From Halapricum desulfuricans (GTDB lineage: Archaea > Halobacteriota > Halobacteria > Halobacteriales > Haloarculaceae), in the NCBI RefSeq assembly GCF_017094465.1, contig NZ_CP064792.1:116726-180725 (forward strand): 64,000 nucleotides of DNA, given 5' to 3'. The translations under genes and the position numbers were made by a program. The notes under the pieces are model-generated. The model saw nothing but the letters and a program-made list of their open reading frames with translations, was not told the origin of the DNA and made no database searches. Below, one piece after another: positions 55,113-64,000 of this stretch (positions are counted from its first letter, which is position 1; every line of letters starts with the position of its first letter).

Positions 55113-55901
55113 ATGGATACTCGTGAGCTAGCAGCGGTCACTGTCGCTAGCACAGGGGCGGCAGTGGCCGCGGAGCATTTCCGAACCGACCTTGACGTGG
55201 CGTCGAAATCGAGCCAGGTAGATCCGGTAACTGAAGCAGACCGGCGGACCCAACGGCGGATCGTCTCGATGATCGAGTCAGCGTTTCCGGACGATGCGAT
55301 TGTGGCCGAAGAGGCCGACGCCCGCAAGACGTTGCCCGAGCGCGGTACCGCCTGGATTGTCGACCCGATTGACGGGACGCTCAACTACTCGCGCGGAATG
55401 AGCGAGTGGGTCACAAGCGTCGCCGTCGTGGAAGATGGCAGTCCTGTGGCAGGTATCAACGTGGCTCCGGCACTCGACGAGCGGTACGTCGCCACCGGAG
55501 ACAGCGTGGAACGGGACGCAACACTGCTGTCCGTCAGCGAGACTGACGACTCGGCCGGGGCGCTGGTCGCCTCGACACTGCGACTCGACACCGAGGACCA
55601 CCGGACGTTCGGCCGGATTGCAGATGCGACGATCGAACACCTCGGGGAATTCCGACGGATCGGATCCGCCCAGTTGACGCTCTCACTGGTCGCGGGCGGT
55701 GCGTTCGACGCCGCGATTGGGTTCAATCCCGACCCGGACCCGTGGGATACTGTGGCGGGAGTCTTTCAGGTCCGTCAGGCCGGCGGAACAGTGACTGACC
55801 GCCGCGGAGAGCGGTGGAATCGGGACAGTTCGGGATTCGTCGCGTCGAACGGTCGCCTCCACGAGGAGGCCCTCGCCGTGGCCCGAGAGACACTTGAGTA
55901 A
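55113..55901 (+). CDS. suhB: Inositol-monophosphatase-family phosphatase
   Basis: A 262-residue phosphatase: VTEADRRTQRRIV (metal-binding region), IVAEEADARKTL and the IMPase signature WIVDPIDGTLNYSRGMSEWV, plus PDPDPWDTVAGVFQVRQAGG near the C-terminus. Such enzymes remove phosphate from inositol monophosphate, fructose-1,6-bisphosphate or related compounds; in haloarchaea the substrate is often unclear. It is the only plus-strand gene between glpK and glpC. The ATG at 55113 gives the family-length start. Confidence 0.88.
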   Translation: MDTRELAAVTVASTGAAVAAEHFRTDLDVASKSSQVDPVTEADRRTQRRIVSMIESAFPDDAIVAEEADARKTLPERGTAWIVDPIDGTLNYSRGMSEWVTSVAVVEDGSPVAGINVAPALDERYVATGDSVERDATLLSVSETDDSAGALVASTLRLDTEDHRTFGRIADATIEHLGEFRRIGSAQLTLSLVAGGAFDAAIGFNPDPDPWDTVAGVFQVRQAGGTVTDRRGERWNRDSSGFVASNGRLHEEALAVARETLE

Positions 55902-55928
55902 GCACAACGGGCGGCGAGCCGGAAAGCA

Positions 55929-57275
55929 TTAGTCCACGAACGCGGCCTCGAGCACTTCCAGCGGGTGATGGACGTCGTAGCCGGTACCATGTTCCATTTG
56001 CATCCCGCAGGTGGGACATTCGGTCATTCCTGTGGTTCCCTCAGCGGCTTCCATGTGCTCGAACATCTCCGCGCCGATCTTCATTGACTTCTCATACTTC
56101 TCTTCCTTCCAGCCGTAGGTGCCGGAAATGCCAGAGCAAGAGTCGCCGACGTCCTCTATTTGTACGCCGTCGAGATCTCGGAACAGCTCAATCGCCTGCC
56201 GGTCCAGGCCCTGATTACGGGAGTGACAGGGGGCGTGGTATGCGAATTCCTCGGCAAACTCACCGGAGACGCTTGCATCCTGGATCGCGCCGTGTAGATC
56301 CTCGTGTATTCGGAGATACTCCAGGGCGTCGAAAGTGTTCTTGGCCAGAGTCTCGATGCCGTCGATATCGAACAGTTCAGGGTATTCGTTGCGCAGTGCC
56401 ATCGAACAGGAGGTGCAAGAGGCAATCACGTCTGCGCCGTCTTCGATCACAGCGGCGAGGTTCTCGACGTTGGTTTCGGCGTGGCGACGGGCATCGTCGA
56501 GCATCCCGTTTGCGAACATCGGTGTCCCAGAGCACTTCTGCGGTGGCACGAGTATCTCGTACCCGAAGTACTCGTAGAGCCGGACCATCGCTTTTGCGAC
56601 CTCGGTCGTGTTGTAGTTGGCGTAGCAGCCGTGGAAGTACGCCACTTGCTTGTCCGGGTTCGTCACCTGCGCGCCGCCTCGTTCAGACCACCACTCCCGG
56701 AAGGTCTGAGTGGCGAACTCGGGAAAGTCCCGCTCGCTGGGGACGTGCAGAATCTTCTCCATTGCCCAACGGACCGGTTTGAAGTTCATGACGAAGTTGG
56801 CCGTCCGCGGGAACATGCTCGCGAGGCGGGCGGAGGTCCGATAGTTCGCGAGAATCCGGTTGCGGACGTACTTGATCGAGAACGTCGACAGCTGGTTGTC
56901 GACGTACTCCCCGCGGGCGGTGTTGTGCATCTGGGCCAGGTTGACGCCCGACGGACAGGACGTGTCACACCGGAGGCAGTTCGAACACTCCGAGATCGAC
57001 GGATCGATCTCGATTTCGTCTTTGCGCTTGAGCCGCCACTGCTCAGGGCCCTGGAACTTTGGTCCGGGGAACGACTTGTCGACCGCCGCGACCGGACAGG
57101 ACGTCTCGCAGGTCGTGCACTTGTAACAGTCGTCCGCGCCCGGCCGCAGGTCGAACTCGCCCTCCGGGAAGACCTCGACGGCATCTGGTTGCTCGGGGTT
57201 GACCGTTTCGGAGGCGACGCCGTCGGTTGTGCGTCGTCGCCGATCCGCTTCGTCAGCTCGGTGTTTCTCGCTCAT
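55929..57275 (-). CDS. glpC: Anaerobic glycerol-3-phosphate dehydrogenase subunit C
   Basis: A 448-residue iron-sulfur protein. It has two ferredoxin-like cysteine clusters (CYKCTTCETSCPVAAVD and CSNCLRCDTSCPSGVNL), two CCG domains (FHGCYANYNTTEVAKAMVRL...PPQKCSGTPMF; APCHSRNQG...DSCSGISGTYGW) and a C-terminal CPTCGMQ motif. GlpC links GlpAB electron flow to the membrane. Its start overlaps the glpB stop by 4 bp (ATGA), showing an operon. The gene lies last in glpABC. Confidence 0.92.
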   Translation of the reverse strand: MSEKHRADEADRRRRTTDGVASETVNPEQPDAVEVFPEGEFDLRPGADDCYKCTTCETSCPVAAVDKSFPGPKFQGPEQWRLKRKDEIEIDPSISECSNCLRCDTSCPSGVNLAQMHNTARGEYVDNQLSTFSIKYVRNRILANYRTSARLASMFPRTANFVMNFKPVRWAMEKILHVPSERDFPEFATQTFREWWSERGGAQVTNPDKQVAYFHGCYANYNTTEVAKAMVRLYEYFGYEILVPPQKCSGTPMFANGMLDDARRHAETNVENLAAVIEDGADVIASCTSCSMALRNEYPELFDIDGIETLAKNTFDALEYLRIHEDLHGAIQDASVSGEFAEEFAYHAPCHSRNQGLDRQAIELFRDLDGVQIEDVGDSCSGISGTYGWKEEKYEKSMKIGAEMFEHMEAAEGTTGMTECPTCGMQMEHGTGYDVHHPLEVLEAAFVD

Positions 57276-58651
57276 GACGACGCCTCCACTCGCTCGATTC
57301 GTTTTCGACTCTCTATCGCGGCGTTCCGGCCGGCGACCACGCCCGTCGCGAGCGAGACGCCGCTGGCGGATTTCTCGCGTGCGACGTCGGCACCGCCGAC
57401 GACCGAACCCGCGGCGAAGAGGTTGGCGAACTCCGGCTCGCCGTCGGCATCGAGCGGCCGCATCGATGCGTCCGGATGGACGCCGAAGCGGGCATAGGGT
57501 TGATCGCCGAACGCATCGTCGACGAACCAGTCGTAGCGGTCCTCGGGGTACGGGACATGACAGCCGAAAATCGGCTCCCGAACGCCTTCGCGATCCGAGT
57601 CTAGGCCCTTGCCGACCAGACCGCCCGTGGCGAGGACGACCGTGTCAGCGGCGTATGGCACTTCGCTCCCCATCCGATCGACGATAACCGACTCGACAGT
57701 GTCGCCGTCCTTCTCGTATCCGACGGCCGGAACGCCGGTCTCAAGACGGACACCTTCCGCGTCTAGCGTCTCGAACAGCCGGTCTTCTAGTCGGAGACCG
57801 GGGATGGACGGCGGCCCCATTGGGATCTCGAAGATATCCGCGCCGAGACGGTCTCCGAGATCCGTCCGGACTGAAGCAGCGTTGTCATCGCCGAGGACGG
57901 CGGGAAAACCGACACGTTTGGCGTCGTCGACGTATGGCTTGACTACCTCGGCGAGCGCACGCCTAACGGGGATCCCCTTGATCCGTTCGTCGTGGTCGAA
58001 CGCCTTCACGAATCGGGTGATCTTCGTGTCCGTCGGGAAGGATTCGGCGAACGAGACCTCGACACCGCGGACGTCGAAGGGAACACCGGCTGCCGCTAGC
58101 TGATCGGCGACCATGCCGGCGTCGAACTCCGTGAGTGACCGGAATCCGACCAGAAGCATTGGCCGCTCATCGCTCGCCAGACCTGCCGCCGCAGCACGGG
58201 GATATCGAGCAGTGGGTTTCACCGTCCCGCCGAACGTGGGGACGAGCGCGTTTCGCTCGGTGTGGCTCCCTAGGTAGGTGTCCCCGACGAGATCGTCGAA
58301 CAGCGCCAGTCCGTCTCTGAGGGCGTCAGCGCCCAGGATTGAGTAGGGATGGTCGTCGGGCAGGGTGTCAATCCCCTCATAGGGCGTCTGCAGGGGTCCT
58401 AGGTAGTCCCCGCGTTTGTCGCGGACTTCGCGGAAATCCCGGCGCTGCTGAGAGACGTAATCGGCGTGCTTTTCCAGCGGTGTACGAGGTGGGACATATC
58501 CGAGGCCGTCTATCAGCCCTGACGCTTGTCGGAGTGTGCTCTTCTTGTGGGCGAGCAAGCGGACGTCGACGCCTTCCCTGGCGGCGACGACCGCGCTGGC
58601 GACGCCGGCGAGACCGCCGCCGACAACCAGGACGTCACTCTCAATCGCCAT
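57272..58651 (-). CDS. glpB: Anaerobic glycerol-3-phosphate dehydrogenase subunit B
   Basis: A 459-residue flavoprotein. The N-terminal [20 protein letters not shown] is an FAD-binding fold, [20 protein letters not shown] a second nucleotide motif, and the C-terminus has [20 protein letters not shown]. It forms a dehydrogenase with GlpA and GlpC. Its ATG ([12 protein letters not shown]) overlaps the end of glpA by 11 bp, and its stop overlaps glpC, so the three genes are coupled. Confidence 0.9.
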   Translation of the reverse strand: MAIESDVLVVGGGLAGVASAVVAAREGVDVRLLAHKKSTLRQASGLIDGLGYVPPRTPLEKHADYVSQQRRDFREVRDKRGDYLGPLQTPYEGIDTLPDDHPYSILGADALRDGLALFDDLVGDTYLGSHTERNALVPTFGGTVKPTARYPRAAAAGLASDERPMLLVGFRSLTEFDAGMVADQLAAAGVPFDVRGVEVSFAESFPTDTKITRFVKAFDHDERIKGIPVRRALAEVVKPYVDDAKRVGFPAVLGDDNAASVRTDLGDRLGADIFEIPMGPPSIPGLRLEDRLFETLDAEGVRLETGVPAVGYEKDGDTVESVIVDRMGSEVPYAADTVVLATGGLVGKGLDSDREGVREPIFGCHVPYPEDRYDWFVDDAFGDQPYARFGVHPDASMRPLDADGEPEFANLFAAGSVVGGADVAREKSASGVSLATGVVAGRNAAIESRKRIERVEASS

Positions 58652-60344
58652 TGGTCGACCCTTCATCTGTCACCGTGCTGGTCTTCCGGCCCGCGTCGAA
58701 GGCCGTGAAGTCGATCGTGTCCCCGCGAAGCCTCGGATCGGCGTCGTGGTTCATTGTTGTTGCGTGAAGCATGTGGTTCAACATTGCTTGGGAGAGCTGC
58801 CGGCCCCAGAGGGTGTGGCGCTGCCCCTTCCAGCGTTCCTGGTAGAGTTCGTCGATCGCGTCGCGGGCCGTCGGCGCCTCGTGGTCGTGATAGACCTCCG
58901 CGCCCAGCCGGTGGGTACAGAACCCGCCCTGACAGTTCCCCATCGAGGCACGGGTCCGTAGCCGGACAGTGTTGAGGTCAGCCCCGACATCCTTGATGGC
59001 GTCGCGGATCTCGGCGCGCGTGACGGCCTCGCACTCACAGACCACCGGATTGGGATCCTCGCTCCCGAGTACTTCCGGTGCGCGGTCGCCAAGTCGCTGG
59101 ACGCTCCGTTTCGCGACTGGTGAGCGGAGGTCGAACCGACCCATGTACTCCTCGAGGATAGACGGGTCGCGGCTCCCCGGGAGCGGTTCTTCGTGCGTTC
59201 GACAGGCTGCGTCCACGCCGAAGCGGTCACAGAGGTGGTCAGTGACGGACTCGGCCATCTCGCGGTAGGTCGTGAGCTTGCCCCCGACGACGGAGGTGAA
59301 TCCCGACACGTCGTCGCGCTCCTCGTGGTCGAGGACGAAGTAGTTGCGCGTCACGTCCCCCGTATCCTCGGTCCCTTCCGGATCCGGGTCGTACAGCGGC
59401 CTGACGCCCCAGTAGGCACGGATCATTCGTGCGTTCTCGATGATAGGGATCATCTCCGACGCGACGTCGATCATCATGTTGACTTCCCACTGCTCTTCGG
59501 GGTAATCGTCCGGGTCATCGACGGGCTCGTCGTTCGCACCTAGCAGGACCGTCGTCTCGTGGGGGATGATGGTATCGCCCTCGTCTTTGGGGAGACAGCG
59601 GTTGATCACCGTGTCGATCTGGCGGACGTTCGTGACCACCATCGCACCCTTCGAGATGGCCATTACCACGTCGACATCGACCATTGCGGCGACCTGTCCG
59701 GCCCACGCGCCGGCCGCGCTTACCACGTGATCCGCCTCGATCGTCTCGACATCTCCCTCGCTACCCTCGCCGCGGTAGTTCGGTCCCTGTCGCCGAAAGC
59801 GGACGCCGGTGACGTCGCTCTCATCGGTAAGCAGGTCGACGACTTCGGCGTGTGTCTCGACGCGTGCACCGTGTTCGATGGCATCGGCAGCGTTGGCGAC
59901 GGCCAGCCGGAACGGATCGAGCGCGCCGTCCGGCACCCGGATCGCCCGCTTGGTCTCCCCGGTGAGATACGGCTCCTGTCTGCGCGCTTCCTCGCCGGAG
60001 ATGACTTCTGTCGGAATCCCACACTCCGCACAGCCGTCCAGTTTCTCCTGGAAGTACTCGTCCGAATCGCCCTCAAGCTGGACGAATAGACCGCCCGTAT
60101 CCTCGATGCAGTGGGGGGCGATGTCTCTGAGGATCCGGTTCTCCTCGATGCAGTCGATTGCGCTCTCCTGATCGGAGACAGCGTATCGACCGCCGCTGTG
60201 GAGGTGACCGTGCGTCCGGCCGGTGGTACCGTGGGTGAGATTACCACGTTCGAGCAAGGTCACATCGAACCCGCGCATCGCCAGGTCACGGGCCGTACCA
60301 GTGCCGGTCGCACCGCCACCGATCACTACGACTGTGGGTGCCAT
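58641..60344 (-). CDS. glpA: Anaerobic glycerol-3-phosphate dehydrogenase subunit A
   Basis: A 567-residue FAD-dependent dehydrogenase. It has [20 protein letters not shown] and [20 protein letters not shown] with the FAD-binding loop, [20 protein letters not shown], and a C-terminal BFD-like [2Fe-2S] domain with [13 protein letters not shown] and [11 protein letters not shown]. It oxidises glycerol-3-phosphate to dihydroxyacetone phosphate. It is first in glpABC. Haloarchaea use this complex for glycerol catabolism, and glpK is nearby in the same direction. Confidence 0.93.
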   Translation of the reverse strand: MAPTVVVIGGGATGTGTARDLAMRGFDVTLLERGNLTHGTTGRTHGHLHSGGRYAVSDQESAIDCIEENRILRDIAPHCIEDTGGLFVQLEGDSDEYFQEKLDGCAECGIPTEVISGEEARRQEPYLTGETKRAIRVPDGALDPFRLAVANAADAIEHGARVETHAEVVDLLTDESDVTGVRFRRQGPNYRGEGSEGDVETIEADHVVSAAGAWAGQVAAMVDVDVVMAISKGAMVVTNVRQIDTVINRCLPKDEGDTIIPHETTVLLGANDEPVDDPDDYPEEQWEVNMMIDVASEMIPIIENARMIRAYWGVRPLYDPDPEGTEDTGDVTRNYFVLDHEERDDVSGFTSVVGGKLTTYREMAESVTDHLCDRFGVDAACRTHEEPLPGSRDPSILEEYMGRFDLRSPVAKRSVQRLGDRAPEVLGSEDPNPVVCECEAVTRAEIRDAIKDVGADLNTVRLRTRASMGNCQGGFCTHRLGAEVYHDHEAPTARDAIDELYQERWKGQRHTLWGRQLSQAMLNHMLHATTMNHDADPRLRGDTIDFTAFDAGRKTSTVTDEGSTNGD

Positions 60345-60396
60345 ACTGTAGGTTCTCTCATGCTTACGGTCGCATAGTCGGAATGTGGTTCATGAT

Positions 60397-61050
60397 TCAG
60401 TGTTGCTGTCCGTAGCCGGCGAACCGCTCGATGAGAGTATCGACCTCCTCGTCCGGTAGGACGTTCGGCTCACCGATGCTGACCGCCTGATAGTGAATGC
60501 GCGCACAGTATTCGACCATCATCGCGACCTCGAAGGCCGCGTCAACGGAGCCACCGACGGCGACGACTCCATGGTTTTCGAGTAGGCAGGCGTTGTACTC
60601 CTCACCAAGCGCCTCCAACGCCGCCTCGGCCAGTTCGGGAGTCCCGTAGGTCTCGTAGGGTGCAACAGGGATCTCGTCGCCGACGAAGGCGATGAGATAG
60701 TGTGAGGCCGGTACCGGTTCTCCGAGGCTCGCGAAGGTACTCGCGTACGGCGAGTGATTGTGTACCACGCCACCGACATCATCGCGCTCTCGAAGGATAC
60801 CGGTATGCATCGCGATTTCGCTTGAGGGCTTACGGTCGCCCTCGATCCGGTTTCCGTCGAGATCGACGACGGGGACATCTTCAGGGGTAATCTCTGTGTA
60901 GTCCATCCCCGACGGACTGATCGCAACGCGATCACCGCTCCGTACGCTGATATTCCCGCCGGTTCCTTTTGTGAGCCCCTGTTCGAGCATCTCGCGCCCG
61001 AGTTCGCTTACTTTCTCTCGTTCCGTCTGTAGTGTGAGTTTATCTGTCAT
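60397..61050 (-). CDS. Class II aldolase (FucA/AraD family)
   Basis: A 217-residue zinc-dependent aldolase/epimerase-type protein: LTKGTGGNISVRSGDRVAIS, PSSEIAMHTGILRERDDVGG then VVHNHSPYAST (zinc-binding His pair) and CLLENHGVVAVGGSVDAAFE (third His). FucA-type enzymes cleave sugar 1-phosphates to DHAP and an aldehyde; AraD-type enzymes are epimerases. Next to an FGGY kinase, cleavage of a kinase product to DHAP is plausible, feeding the nearby glp pathway. I use ATG 61050 (MTDKLTLQTEREK). Confidence 0.85.
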   Translation of the reverse strand: MTDKLTLQTEREKVSELGREMLEQGLTKGTGGNISVRSGDRVAISPSGMDYTEITPEDVPVVDLDGNRIEGDRKPSSEIAMHTGILRERDDVGGVVHNHSPYASTFASLGEPVPASHYLIAFVGDEIPVAPYETYGTPELAEAALEALGEEYNACLLENHGVVAVGGSVDAAFEVAMMVEYCARIHYQAVSIGEPNVLPDEEVDTLIERFAGYGQQH

Positions 61051-61159
61051 GGTTGATCTCGTGTCAGTGATCGCAGTTTGTCGCTCGATACGTGCTTTCG
61101 ACGTCGGCGAGACCGTATTGATCCGCGTGGTATGTGGCACCCGCCTGGATCGCATGCAC

Positions 61160-62698
61160 CTATTCGTTTATTTCGTTGATTGTCTCGACGCGCTTGTCCC
61201 AGACGTCGAACATCGTCTCGTAGGTCATCTTGTAGTACTCGTAAAGCTTGTCATATTTTGACGAGGCGTTCGGGTTGGGCTGGTAGCTCTTCTCGACCGT
61301 TCTAGACATCTGGACCGCACTCTCGAAGGTATCGAAGACGCCGACGGCGGTCCCAGCCAACATCGCGGCACCCTTGGCACCGAACTCTTCGCCCTCCGGC
61401 ACGGCGAATTCGGCGTCGATCGCGTCGGCGAACATTTGACACCAGAAGTTGGACTTGGCCCCGCCGCCGGCCACGTAGACTTCTTCGGGCGTGTCCGGAA
61501 TATGCTCGTAGCAGTCTTTCATCGCCATCCCGACGCCTTCGTAGACCGCCCGGACGATGTGCTCTTCGGTGTGGTCCGGTTCTAGGCCGATCAACTGCGC
61601 ACGTGCCTTGGTGTTCAAGAACGGCGCGCGCTCGCCCGAGCCGCTGAGATACGGGTGATAGAGGACGCCTTCGCTTCCGATCGGGATCTTGGAGGCCCGC
61701 TTTTCGATGGCTTCGTAGTCCGGATCCTCCCTGTACCGGAGCATGTCCAGCCACCAGTCCAGGTTGGGCGTACCGATCATCGAGGCCATGACTCGGGTCC
61801 ACCGCTTGCCCTCGTACCCGAGTTCGTTGTCCAGGCCCAGCGAGAGCGTCATCCCCGCGCCATGGGGCGTGGTGTCGGGCTCGTCCATCAGTACCTGATT
61901 GAGCGACGTCGTCCCGACCACTGAAGCACCTTCTCCGGCTTGAGCTACACCGCTCCCGAACATCGAACAGGGTACGTCGAACAGTCCAGAGACGACGGGT
62001 GTCCCCTCTGGGATGTTGGTCTGATTGGCTGCTTCGGCGGTCACTTCGCCGATCACGTCGAGCGGGTCATGAAGCGGCGGGAGCAGTGATTCGAACTGCG
62101 AGGCACCGACGATGTCGAACACTTCCGAGGAGTACTCGGCCGTCTCCACGTCGATGTACGGAATCGACATGTCGCTGGGGTCGGATGTGATCTCCCCAGT
62201 GAGTCTGTACTTAAGCCAGTCCTTACAAAACAGGACTGTATCGGCGCGCATGATAGTCTCCGGTTCGTGTTCCTGCAGCCACAGCAGAATCGCCAGGCTC
62301 GACCCCGGGAACTGGACGCTCCCGCAGATGTCGTACAGTCGATCGTTGATATCTGAATCCTGCCATTCACCGATGATGTCGCTCGCGCGCTCGTCGTGCC
62401 AGAGGATCGCGTCCCGCGCTGGTTGCCCGTCGTCGTCCATCAGCCAGCAGCCGTCTCCCTGAGCTGTCACGCCCAATCCAAGGATTTCGTCCTGCCGGTT
62501 CAGTTGTTCGACGACCTCACGGAGGGTCGCCGCTGTCGCGTCCCACGTGTCGTCCATGTCCTGCTCGCGCCACCCCGGTTCCGGTCGCAAGACCTCGTTC
62601 TTGCGACTGCTCTTGTATAGGGGCTCACCGTCCGTTGTATACGCCACCGCTTTGATCATCGACGTGCCCGCGTCGACTCCTATGAGTACGTCTGTCAT
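61160..62698 (-). CDS. FGGY-family carbohydrate kinase
   Basis: A 512-residue kinase. LIGVDAGTSMIKAVAYTTDG is the phosphate 1 motif, QGDGCWLMDDDGQPARDAIL then WHDERA follows, and the C-terminal EVYVAGGGAKSNFWCQMFAD is the FGGY adenosine motif. It is nearest to kinases of pentulose, gluconate or erythritol type; substrate is unassigned. It runs in the same direction as the class II aldolase after 109 bp. Start ATG 62698 (MTDVLIGVDAG). Confidence 0.88.
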   Translation of the reverse strand: MTDVLIGVDAGTSMIKAVAYTTDGEPLYKSSRKNEVLRPEPGWREQDMDDTWDATAATLREVVEQLNRQDEILGLGVTAQGDGCWLMDDDGQPARDAILWHDERASDIIGEWQDSDINDRLYDICGSVQFPGSSLAILLWLQEHEPETIMRADTVLFCKDWLKYRLTGEITSDPSDMSIPYIDVETAEYSSEVFDIVGASQFESLLPPLHDPLDVIGEVTAEAANQTNIPEGTPVVSGLFDVPCSMFGSGVAQAGEGASVVGTTSLNQVLMDEPDTTPHGAGMTLSLGLDNELGYEGKRWTRVMASMIGTPNLDWWLDMLRYREDPDYEAIEKRASKIPIGSEGVLYHPYLSGSGERAPFLNTKARAQLIGLEPDHTEEHIVRAVYEGVGMAMKDCYEHIPDTPEEVYVAGGGAKSNFWCQMFADAIDAEFAVPEGEEFGAKGAAMLAGTAVGVFDTFESAVQMSRTVEKSYQPNPNASSKYDKLYEYYKMTYETMFDVWDKRVETINEINE

Positions 62699-62823
62699 GG
62701 GAAGGCCCACTATCATCATTGATCACCCAATATATAAATATTTCCCCTTTCGTCATATTCAATGCCAGATTCTTCGTGTATTCGCTCACAATCTACAAGA
62801 CGCCAGATATCGTTATCCGCGGT
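62699..62823. promoter_or_regulatory. Divergent promoter of kinase and dehydratase
   Basis: The kinase and dehydratase genes face away from each other over 125 bp. An AT-rich block, CCAATATATAAATATTTCC (about 62728-62746), could hold TATA elements for both. Shared control fits a sugar-acid pathway. Confidence 0.4.
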
Positions 62824-63975
62824 ATGGAAATCACAGACTACCAGGTGTTCTCTGTCCCACCCCGGTGGGTGTTTCTCCGGCTTGAAACGGATACCGAGCT
62901 GGTCGGCTGGGGAGAGGCGACGCTGGCTGGCCATTCAAGCGCGACGGTCGCTGCTGTCGAGACGATAATGGAGCACTACCTCTTGGGCAAGGACCCGAGG
63001 GAAATTGAACGCCACTGGCAGGCGATGTATCGCGGGCAATACTTCCGGGATGGTCCAATCTTGATGAGTGCAATCGGTGGTATCGACACAGCACTATGGG
63101 ATCTCAAGGGCAAGCACTTCGAAGCACCCGTGTATGAACTCCTCGGTGGCCGGGCACGCGACCACATTGACGTGTATCAGTGGATCGGGGGCGAGTCCGC
63201 CTCGGATGTTAGCGATGCCGCGGCTGACGCCGTCCAGAATGGGTACAACATCCTCAAGATGGAGGCGGTCGCCCACACGGATCGTCTCGACCCACCGGAG
63301 ACGACCGAGCGAGCGCGCAAGCGCGTCGCCGCCGTGCGTGAGGAAGTAGGCGAAGAAATCGACCTCGTCGTCGATTTCAGTGGTCGCGTCACGATAGGAG
63401 CGGCGAAGCGGCTCGCGGCGGCACTCGACGAGTACAATCCGATGTTCTACGAGGAGCCAGTTCGACCCGCGCACTTCGAGGCCCTACCAAAGATAGAAGC
63501 CCACGCCACGACTCCGCTTGGGACCGGCGAGCGCCTCTACTCGCGGTGGGCGTTCCAGGACGTCATCGAGGGCCGGCTGGTCGACGTCATCCAGCCCGAC
63601 CCGTCGAGCGCCGGCGGGATCTCGGAAGTCAAGAAGATCGCGAACGCCGCCGAGACAGCCGACATCAGCGTCTCGCTACACTCCCCTTTCGGACCGATCG
63701 CCTTCGCTGCCTGTCTCCAGATGGATATGGTCGTCCCGAACGCCCTCGCCCAGGGACAGGATCTCGAAATCCACGATCCCGAAGACAACGACCTGCTGAG
63801 ATATTTGCGGGATCCGACTGTGTTCGGCTTCGAAGACGGCAACGTCCGGGCCCCCGACGAGCCCGGCCTCGGTATTACCGTCAACGAGGAGTATGTCCGA
63901 CAGCAGGCCCAGCTGGACGTCGATTGGCAGAACCCGATCTGGTATCACGACGACGGTAGCATCGCGGAGTGGTGA
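62824..63975 (+). CDS. Galactonate-dehydratase-type enolase superfamily enzyme
   Basis: A 383-residue member of the mandelate racemase/enolase superfamily. Features are VPPRWVFLRLETDTELVGWG, SAIGGIDTALWDLKGKHFEA, LVVDFSGRVTIGAAKRLAAA (metal-binding Asp), YEEPVRPAHFEALP (metal-binding Glu), PLGTGERLYSRWAFQDVIEG and VSLHSPFGPIAFAACLQMDM (catalytic His). These fit D-galactonate dehydratase or a similar sugar-acid dehydratase, giving a 2-keto-3-deoxy acid. Start ATG 62824 (MEITDYQVFSVPPRW); the upstream frame is AT-rich intergenic DNA. The gene appears complete. Confidence 0.88.
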   Translation: MEITDYQVFSVPPRWVFLRLETDTELVGWGEATLAGHSSATVAAVETIMEHYLLGKDPREIERHWQAMYRGQYFRDGPILMSAIGGIDTALWDLKGKHFEAPVYELLGGRARDHIDVYQWIGGESASDVSDAAADAVQNGYNILKMEAVAHTDRLDPPETTERARKRVAAVREEVGEEIDLVVDFSGRVTIGAAKRLAAALDEYNPMFYEEPVRPAHFEALPKIEAHATTPLGTGERLYSRWAFQDVIEGRLVDVIQPDPSSAGGISEVKKIANAAETADISVSLHSPFGPIAFAACLQMDMVVPNALAQGQDLEIHDPEDNDLLRYLRDPTVFGFEDGNVRAPDEPGLGITVNEEYVRQQAQLDVDWQNPIWYHDDGSIAEW

Positions 63976-64000
63976 CGTCTGTCCACTATTAGTGGACAAC

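Overview
The window is from a haloarchaeon. The evidence is strongly acidic proteins, two Orc1/Cdc6 initiators, TATA-like AT-rich leaderless promoters, TrmB and PadR regulators, archaeal IS1341-type TnpB elements, a topoisomerase VI-B remnant and a haloarchaeal-style glpABC operon. I cannot name the species.

Layout. (1) 0-7 kb: OB-fold plus metallophosphoesterase gene, small zinc-ribbon proteins, TrmB and PadR regulators, a decayed topVI-B fragment and IS1341 debris with one tnpB. (2) 7.2-10.1 kb: an Orc1/Cdc6 gene, then a SRAP (HMCES/YedK-like) gene split by a tnpB element and cut off at its 5' end where the next block starts. (3) 10.1-18.2 kb: a defence island. It holds a restriction-nuclease-like gene followed by a DUF2254-like membrane protein, a short prokaryotic Argonaute translationally coupled to a partner with a PD-(D/E)xK-like N-terminus and an inferred APAZ region (SPARDA-like layout), and a divergent pair of an unknown HTH/Panacea-like protein and a large PIN nuclease. 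(4) 18.6-43.8 kb: a plasmid-like replication module. It has a RecA-like protein, DEDD exonuclease, family B DNA polymerase and an Orc1/Cdc6 gene flanked on both sides by arrays of a CACACGGGGTG repeat, which I read as a replication origin. Scattered over it are seven copies of a 41-42 bp inverted repeat (TTAACCAACA-N21/22-TGTTGGTTAA). Toxin-antitoxin-like pairs (MNT/HEPN, wHTH/DUF6036), an Mrr-like membrane protein, HNH proteins and three IS1341 insertions or remnants fill the rest. (5) 43-50 kb: IS fragments, a serine hydrolase, tnpB, a tyrosine integrase with a duplicated 3' end, a PIN toxin-antitoxin pair and a chimeric integrase/nucleotidyltransferase pseudogene. (6) 50-64 kb: chromosome-like metabolic genes. 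These are an AI-2E-type permease, glpK-aldolase-dhaK, an inositol-monophosphatase-family gene, glpABC, a class II aldolase plus FGGY kinase, and a divergent galactonate-dehydratase-type enolase.

Together this looks like a chromosome or megaplasmid junction. A replicating or integrated element carrying its own origin, polymerase and toxin-antitoxin pairs lies beside a glycerol/sugar-acid catabolic locus and a mobile immunity island. The strongest candidates for something undescribed are the haloarchaeal short-Argonaute operon and the dispersed fixed-geometry inverted repeats around the origin.
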